A stretch of 7,576 bases of DNA, taken from positions 1-7,576 of the forward strand of contig JABJDN010000127.1 in NCBI GenBank assembly GCA_018665385.1. The letters are read 5' to 3'. The position numbers and the translations under genes were made by a program. The notes under the pieces are model-generated. The model had not been told where the DNA came from and searched no databases. It worked only from the letters and a program-made list of their open reading frames with translations. Positions 4,235 through 7,576 of this stretch are shown here, in pieces; within the stretch, counting starts at the first letter, position 1, and every line of letters begins with the position of its first letter. The DNA is from Phycisphaerae bacterium. GTDB lineage: Bacteria > Planctomycetota > Phycisphaerae > Phycisphaerales > SM1A02.

Positions 4235-6148
4235 ATGAAGTGCACGGCCCTATTTATCCTAACCGCCCTAGCTATGTCTACAACTGTAACAGCGTCTACA
4301 ACTGTAACAGCAGGTTATACGCTAGAAGATTTTATACTTTGGGATTACCGAGATGATGCTCCAAAGAAAGGATCTCCTCCGAATCAAACTGGATTAACCC
4401 TTCCGGACTATCACGACAAGTTGTTGCAATATTGTCAAACAAACGCTCCGCCTCGATTAGTTCTTTATGTTACAGATCCTTGCAATTATGATAACGGTAC
4501 GCAGGGGTGGTTAAAATTTTATGATCCCACCGCAGACTTAACAGATATTGATGGCAAAAGAACTTTTGTCGGGTTTCTCAAAGAAATCTACCAACACGTA
4601 AGTGATGTTGAGCTATTGATTGATTCTACTTCATTTACTACTGATACAACCCACCAGCAGAATCCTGCAAACGGGTGTTGGGGTGGTTTGCCCTCTGGCA
4701 CTTCTATAACTACGCCGTTGTTGCCCTCAGTTTTTGCGCGCCTTCCCAATACAATGGGCTGGCTTAAAGAATTAATGTCAAACGTACATCTACAAGGGGC
4801 GAACCCTGTCACTGCTCTTGCGCTTGATCCTGAAGGTGCCGGTGGCACTCCAGAGTATGTCAACATTCTGCTGTGGCTCGATAAATATAAAGCAAGCCAA
4901 TACGCAAGCCCTGCGGTAGCGAGCCTTGAAATTTCTATGACCTTTGGAGTTGAAGCACATACAGCTGTAAAAGCGTGTGTTGCAGAATTACCTGCGGGTC
5001 CTACATCCCCTTCACTTTGGCCACTAACTCTATGGCATACTACTCAGACAAGCCCATCCGTTTCAGCTTATTACAATCTGCTTAACAACACTCTAACTCC
5101 GGGCTATTTGCATTGGCGTCCAACTTCTACAGAGCCACTTTTACAACGAGCCTACTTGCAGGTTTACTCGGCATGTCCTACATCTTGTATCCTGCCAGAC
5201 GGGACGTGTGAATATTTCTCATTAACAAAATGCAATGATCTTAACGGCACCCTGTCGTATTCTCGTTGCGCCGGAGCATCATCAGGCGAATTTTGGAGAT
5301 TTGCAACAGATAGCAATAATAATGATTGTGATTGTTACAAAACATCCTACACAGTAAAGCCTCCACAAACTATTGCTAATAATCTAGTAGATGTTATGAA
5401 CCGAGTCCCCGCAGCATGTGGCATAGGCAAGATAGCAGCAACTATAGTTACTGCTGTGAAGACTCCTCAGATGCAACTTCATGGAATCGATTCTATTTTG
5501 CCGTTCATGGATGGGTACACAAGGTTGCATTTAGTTACCACATCAACTCCGCCTACTTACATTCCAATGAGTGGAAATTGGACGTATGAAAGTGATTCGC
5601 CTCCAGTTACTGAAAATGCAGTAGTACAAGGTGACAACAGCAACGATTCTGGTGGAAACCATTATGACTATATGTATACTGAAATTTCAATGGATTTTAC
5701 TATACCTGAGATGACTACTACCTCCCCTGACAGAATCATTTTGATGTTCAGTGCAGAGAAAGATGATATTGGGTTGCTTCCATTCTTTGGCCATGGAACT
5801 ATGCAGCAGTATTTAGATTTTATAGAAGCATTTTATAATTTGGCTGGAGGGACCAACCCTTCACACCCCGTATACAAAGGGCCGCAAGGTGCTCCTTTGG
5901 GTGTTAGATCAGATCGTTTTGCTATTTATGACCTAAAACAAATATGTTCGAACTGGAACATTGGGGCCTGTGGGACAATACTCTGTACTGGAGATGGCAC
6001 ACAAGATGGAGAAGTGAACTCTGCAGACGTGTTGCATGCAATTAATTACTGGGGCACAAATGATACGAATGCTGATCACGACGAAAATGGTACTGTGGAT
6101 ATAAAAGATTTACTTCTTGTCATCCACAATTGGGGTCTTTGCGGATAA
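4235..6148 (+). CDS. Large secreted protein, barrel-like region plus Cys-rich module and dockerin-like C-terminus
   Basis: A 637-residue exported protein of unknown activity. The signal peptide (M-K-C-T-A-L-F-I-L-T-A-L-A) runs into a duplicated S-T-T-V-T-A, so cleavage is near A20 or A26. Residues 30-310 alternate predicted strands and helices like a TIM barrel: R-L-V-L-Y-V-T-D (74-81), V-E-L-L-I-D (125-130), T-A-L-A-L-D-P-E (193-200), L-E-I-S-M-T-F-G (231-238). D198 and E200 at a strand end could be catalytic (inference). Residues 314-346 are a cysteine module, C-x3-C-x2-P-D-G-T-C-x7-C-x11-C, followed by D-C-D-C (364-367). A strand-like R-I-I-L-M-F-S-A (500-507) returns later. The end has two EF-hand-like loops: D587, T589, D591, N595, D598, then D614, D616, N618, D622, D625. 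Each leads to a W-G (606-607, 633-634). Such tails are common in Phycisphaerales and need not imply a cellulosome. The ATG lacks a Shine-Dalgarno site. The next gene follows 25 bases downstream. Confidence 0.88.
   Translation: MKCTALFILTALAMSTTVTASTTVTAGYTLEDFILWDYRDDAPKKGSPPNQTGLTLPDYHDKLLQYCQTNAPPRLVLYVTDPCNYDNGTQGWLKFYDPTADLTDIDGKRTFVGFLKEIYQHVSDVELLIDSTSFTTDTTHQQNPANGCWGGLPSGTSITTPLLPSVFARLPNTMGWLKELMSNVHLQGANPVTALALDPEGAGGTPEYVNILLWLDKYKASQYASPAVASLEISMTFGVEAHTAVKACVAELPAGPTSPSLWPLTLWHTTQTSPSVSAYYNLLNNTLTPGYLHWRPTSTEPLLQRAYLQVYSACPTSCILPDGTCEYFSLTKCNDLNGTLSYSRCAGASSGEFWRFATDSNNNDCDCYKTSYTVKPPQTIANNLVDVMNRVPAACGIGKIAATIVTAVKTPQMQLHGIDSILPFMDGYTRLHLVTTSTPPTYIPMSGNWTYESDSPPVTENAVVQGDNSNDSGGNHYDYMYTEISMDFTIPEMTTTSPDRIILMFSAEKDDIGLLPFFGHGTMQQYLDFIEAFYNLAGGTNPSHPVYKGPQGAPLGVRSDRFAIYDLKQICSNWNIGACGTILCTGDGTQDGEVNSADVLHAINYWGTNDTNADHDENGTVDIKDLLLVIHNWGLCG
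4277..4312 (+). repeat. Tandem 18-base duplication in the signal-peptide region
   Basis: Two adjacent 18-base units (4277-4294 and 4295-4312) differ only in their last base (G versus A) and encode S-T-T-V-T-A twice at residues 15-26. The length is a multiple of three, so the frame is kept. The duplication repeats a possible signal-peptidase site (V-T-A). Near identity at synonymous positions points to a recent slippage or duplication event. Confidence 0.9.
5995..6148 (+). other. Dockerin-like calcium-binding C-terminal domain
   Basis: About residues 587-637 of the secreted protein. There are two 12-residue loops with the D-x-D/T-x-D/N-G-x-x-N/D-x-x-D pattern, 27 residues apart. Each is followed by a hydrophobic helix and W-G, ending in G-L-C-G. 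This resembles type I dockerin repeats in the form found at the C-terminus of many planctomycete secreted proteins. It probably acts in cell-surface attachment or sorting, which is inference. Confidence 0.82.
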
Positions 6149-6160
6149 GATTTCAGTAAC

Positions 6161-6167
6161 AGGAGGG
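6161..6167 (+). promoter_or_regulatory. Strong ribosome binding site deciding the 6174 start
   Basis: AGGAGGG lies six bases before ATG 6174. The frame is open further upstream to a TTG at 6117, inside the end of the secreted-protein gene, but that codon has no such site. The segment it would add lacks family similarity. ATG 6174 is therefore the start. Confidence 0.85.
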
Positions 6168-6173
6168 TTTGCA

Positions 6174-6437
6174 ATGCAACCACATCGAGGAACAATGATT
6201 TTAGTGTTTGGTATTTTGGGCTTAGTAGTTTGCTTCCCATTTGGAATTGTTGCATGGGTGATGGGCAGTACTGACATGAAAGCCATGGACGCTGGCACTA
6301 TGGATCCTGAAGGCAGGAGCACTACGCAAGCAGGAAAGATTATTGGCATGATTGCTACTATATTGTATATGCTTGGATTGCTATTTGGAATTCTTATGTT
6401 TGCAGTCGCATTAATTTTACCTGCAATTGCGAATTAA
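6174..6437 (+). CDS. DUF4190-like small membrane protein (87 aa)
   Basis: An 87-residue protein starting at ATG 6174 behind a strong Shine-Dalgarno site. The N-terminus M-Q-P-H-R-G-T leads into a first helix (about 8-31) ending I-V-A-W-V-M-G. The hydrophilic middle contains M-K-A-M-D-A-G-T-M-D-P-E-G-R (35-48), then T-Q-A-G-K-I-I-G-M-I. A second long hydrophobic region (about 57-84) reaches almost to the end. The pattern of helix, A-W-V-x-G, D-x-x-x-M-x-x-G-x-M-D-P-x-G, Q-A-G-x-x-x-G, helix is that of the DUF4190-type membrane proteins widespread in planctomycetes. Function is unknown. It follows the secreted-protein gene by 25 bases on the same strand, so co-transcription is likely, though a functional link is not shown. 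Its TAA overlaps the TAA of the convergent phosphatase by four bases (TTAA, 6434-6437). Confidence 0.86.
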   Translation: MQPHRGTMILVFGILGLVVCFPFGIVAWVMGSTDMKAMDAGTMDPEGRSTTQAGKIIGMIATILYMLGLLFGILMFAVALILPAIAN

Positions 6438-7576
6438 TCTTTCAGCATAGTTTTTGAGAATAACTTTTGACCATCGGCGTTTGTTATTGTCATGGTAAGC
6501 GTTGTCTGTTCGTCGCTTGCGATTGCTTCAAGTAACAAAAATGAGTTTATCTCACCAACACTAAACAAATCGCCACTGTGCTTTGCATTTGCTGCTTCGA
6601 TAAGTCTTTCATGTATTGGGCTGGTGATGAATTCAACTAGGTCGTAACCAATTTTTGACTCTGTGTCGTGTTCTATAACTCGTGACCAATGAATGTCACC
6701 ACTGACTAGGGTCACTCCTTCAATGTTGTTTCTTTTAATGATGCTCAAGAGTCGAAAATATTCAGTTGGGTAATCACCCCAATGATCTGTTTTGCCAATT
6801 CGAGTCGCTCCGTTGAAAATCATCCCACATGCAAGAATTTTAAATGGTGCTGTTGACTGTTTGAGCGATGCCTCAAGCCAAGCCCATTGTTGTTTTCCTA
6901 GAAGGGTTGGTATTTTGTTATCACTTACTTCAGTTCGTGCGAACCATCGAGCATCGAGTAAAAAAACTTCTACTGGCCCAATACTGAACTTCGTATAAAT
7001 GCCCTGGTTATTTTCCCCAACACTTGGGTTTGGTCTGTATTCACTAAATGCTTGCCGGCTGTTCTCTTTTCCGGCTAGATTGCCATCTGTATCGTTGCGA
7101 CCAAAGTCATGGTCGTCCCAAGTCGCATATAGAGGCGTGTGAGATACGAGTTTTGCAAAAGTAGGAACGGCGCTGAATTCTTGGTAACGCGTACGTTGTA
7201 TAGCTAAATCAGTTGTGTCAATATAAGGGGTGTCACCAAGAAGGACGAGCGCGTCGATGTTACTTTCGTCCATGCGATTCCAAACTTTGGAAGAGCCTTC
7301 TTTTTCATTTGCGCACGAACCAAATGCGATTCGGGCAGTATTGTCTTTTTCGGGTCGAGTAGTAAACATCCAAGCATCGTTTGCTTCGCCGTTTATGTCG
7401 TAGGAATATGTTTTGTTTGGTTCAAGACCTTCGAACTGCACAATTGCTGTCGAATTTGTATGTTGGCTTGATTCGGCTTCGAAGAAGAGATCAGTCCCTG
7501 CGATACCGAAACGCAATTCAGCCGGTTCACTTGTCTGGACCCATATTTTTACAGACGTATCCGTTAAGTCTCCAAG
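6434..7576 (-). CDS. phoD: PhoD-like alkaline phosphatase/phosphodiesterase (partial, N-terminus outside window)
   Basis: The frame is open to the right edge: 380 residues are visible and the true start lies beyond 7576. A TTG at 7516 is not the start, because the in-frame sequence upstream (G-D-L-T-D-T-S-V-K-I-W-V-Q-T) matches the PhoD N-terminal domain. Visible residues 1-75 are that beta-sandwich, ending W-M-F-T-T-R-P. The metallophosphatase core follows: F-G-S-C-A-N (C88), L-G-D-T-P-Y-I-D (D115, Y118), W-D-D-H-D-F-G-R-N-D (D154, D155, H156), L-L-D-A-R-W-F and S-G-D-I-H-W-S (D294, H296). In B. subtilis PhoD the equivalent Cys, Asp and Tyr bind iron beside calcium ions, so this should be an iron/calcium enzyme cleaving phosphate mono- or diesters, usually exported by Tat (signal not visible). 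Its place beside a sulfatase neighbourhood fits ester scavenging (inference). No Pho box can be assessed. Confidence 0.93.
   Translation of the reverse strand, partial: LGDLTDTSVKIWVQTSEPAELRFGIAGTDLFFEAESSQHTNSTAIVQFEGLEPNKTYSYDINGEANDAWMFTTRPEKDNTARIAFGSCANEKEGSSKVWNRMDESNIDALVLLGDTPYIDTTDLAIQRTRYQEFSAVPTFAKLVSHTPLYATWDDHDFGRNDTDGNLAGKENSRQAFSEYRPNPSVGENNQGIYTKFSIGPVEVFLLDARWFARTEVSDNKIPTLLGKQQWAWLEASLKQSTAPFKILACGMIFNGATRIGKTDHWGDYPTEYFRLLSIIKRNNIEGVTLVSGDIHWSRVIEHDTESKIGYDLVEFITSPIHERLIEAANAKHSGDLFSVGEINSFLLLEAIASDEQTTLTMTITNADGQKLFSKTMLKD

Noticed and set aside
5995..6148. Evidence for a cellulosome
   Set aside because: The tail is dockerin-like, but no cohesin or scaffoldin is present here. 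Such tails are common on unrelated secreted planctomycete proteins.

Overview
The window looks like chromosomal DNA from a planctomycete, most likely of the Phycisphaerae/Phycisphaerales type. The strongest pointer is the 637-residue secreted protein at 4235-6148. It ends in a pair of calcium-binding dockerin-like loops, each followed by a Trp-Gly, and finishes in W-G-x-C-G. It also carries an internal 'C-x2-PDG-x-C' cysteine module of a kind I associate with secreted Phycisphaerales proteins. The sulfatase, the PhoD-like phosphatase and the DUF4190-like membrane protein fit that assignment. It rests on recognition from memory, not on a search. There is no rRNA, tRNA, CRISPR array, insertion sequence or phage gene that I can see.

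Layout. (1) 1-523, plus strand: the tail of an unknown gene, then a 52-residue glycine-zipper membrane peptide and a 75-residue two-helix membrane protein with a TTG start. These are tightly spaced, probably one operon. (2) 520-1908, minus strand: a secreted type I sulfatase, convergent with the previous operon and overlapping it by 4 bases. (3) 1935-3346, plus strand: an exported YceI-family protein and a roughly ten-helix membrane protein joined by a TAATG stop/start overlap. They diverge from the sulfatase across a very short region holding a palindrome and back-to-back -10-like elements. (4) 3351-3653, minus strand: a DUF3817 membrane protein. (5) 3779-4174, plus strand: a DUF4870 (Tic20-like) membrane protein interrupted by an in-frame TAG at a normally coding position. 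(6) 4235-6437, plus strand: the large secreted dockerin-like protein followed by a DUF4190-like small membrane protein. (7) 6434-7576, minus strand: a PhoD-type metallophosphoesterase whose 5' end lies outside the window.

Biologically this is an envelope and secretion neighbourhood rather than a single pathway. Two exported hydrolases (sulfate ester and phosphate ester) and one large secreted protein of unknown activity would act outside the cytoplasm, and seven small or mid-sized membrane proteins surround them. The hydrolases would fit scavenging of sulfate and phosphate esters from organic matter, which is inference.

Coding density is very high: the longest gap between genes is 125 bases (3654-3778). 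All three convergent junctions have essentially no intergenic space. Some genes have clear Shine-Dalgarno sites (127, 296, 1935, 3779, 6174). Others (the sulfatase, DUF3817 and the secreted protein) have none, and instead have -10-like hexamers so close that their mRNAs may be leaderless. The most notable anomaly is the amber codon that splits the DUF4870 gene. No obviously new multi-gene system is evident.
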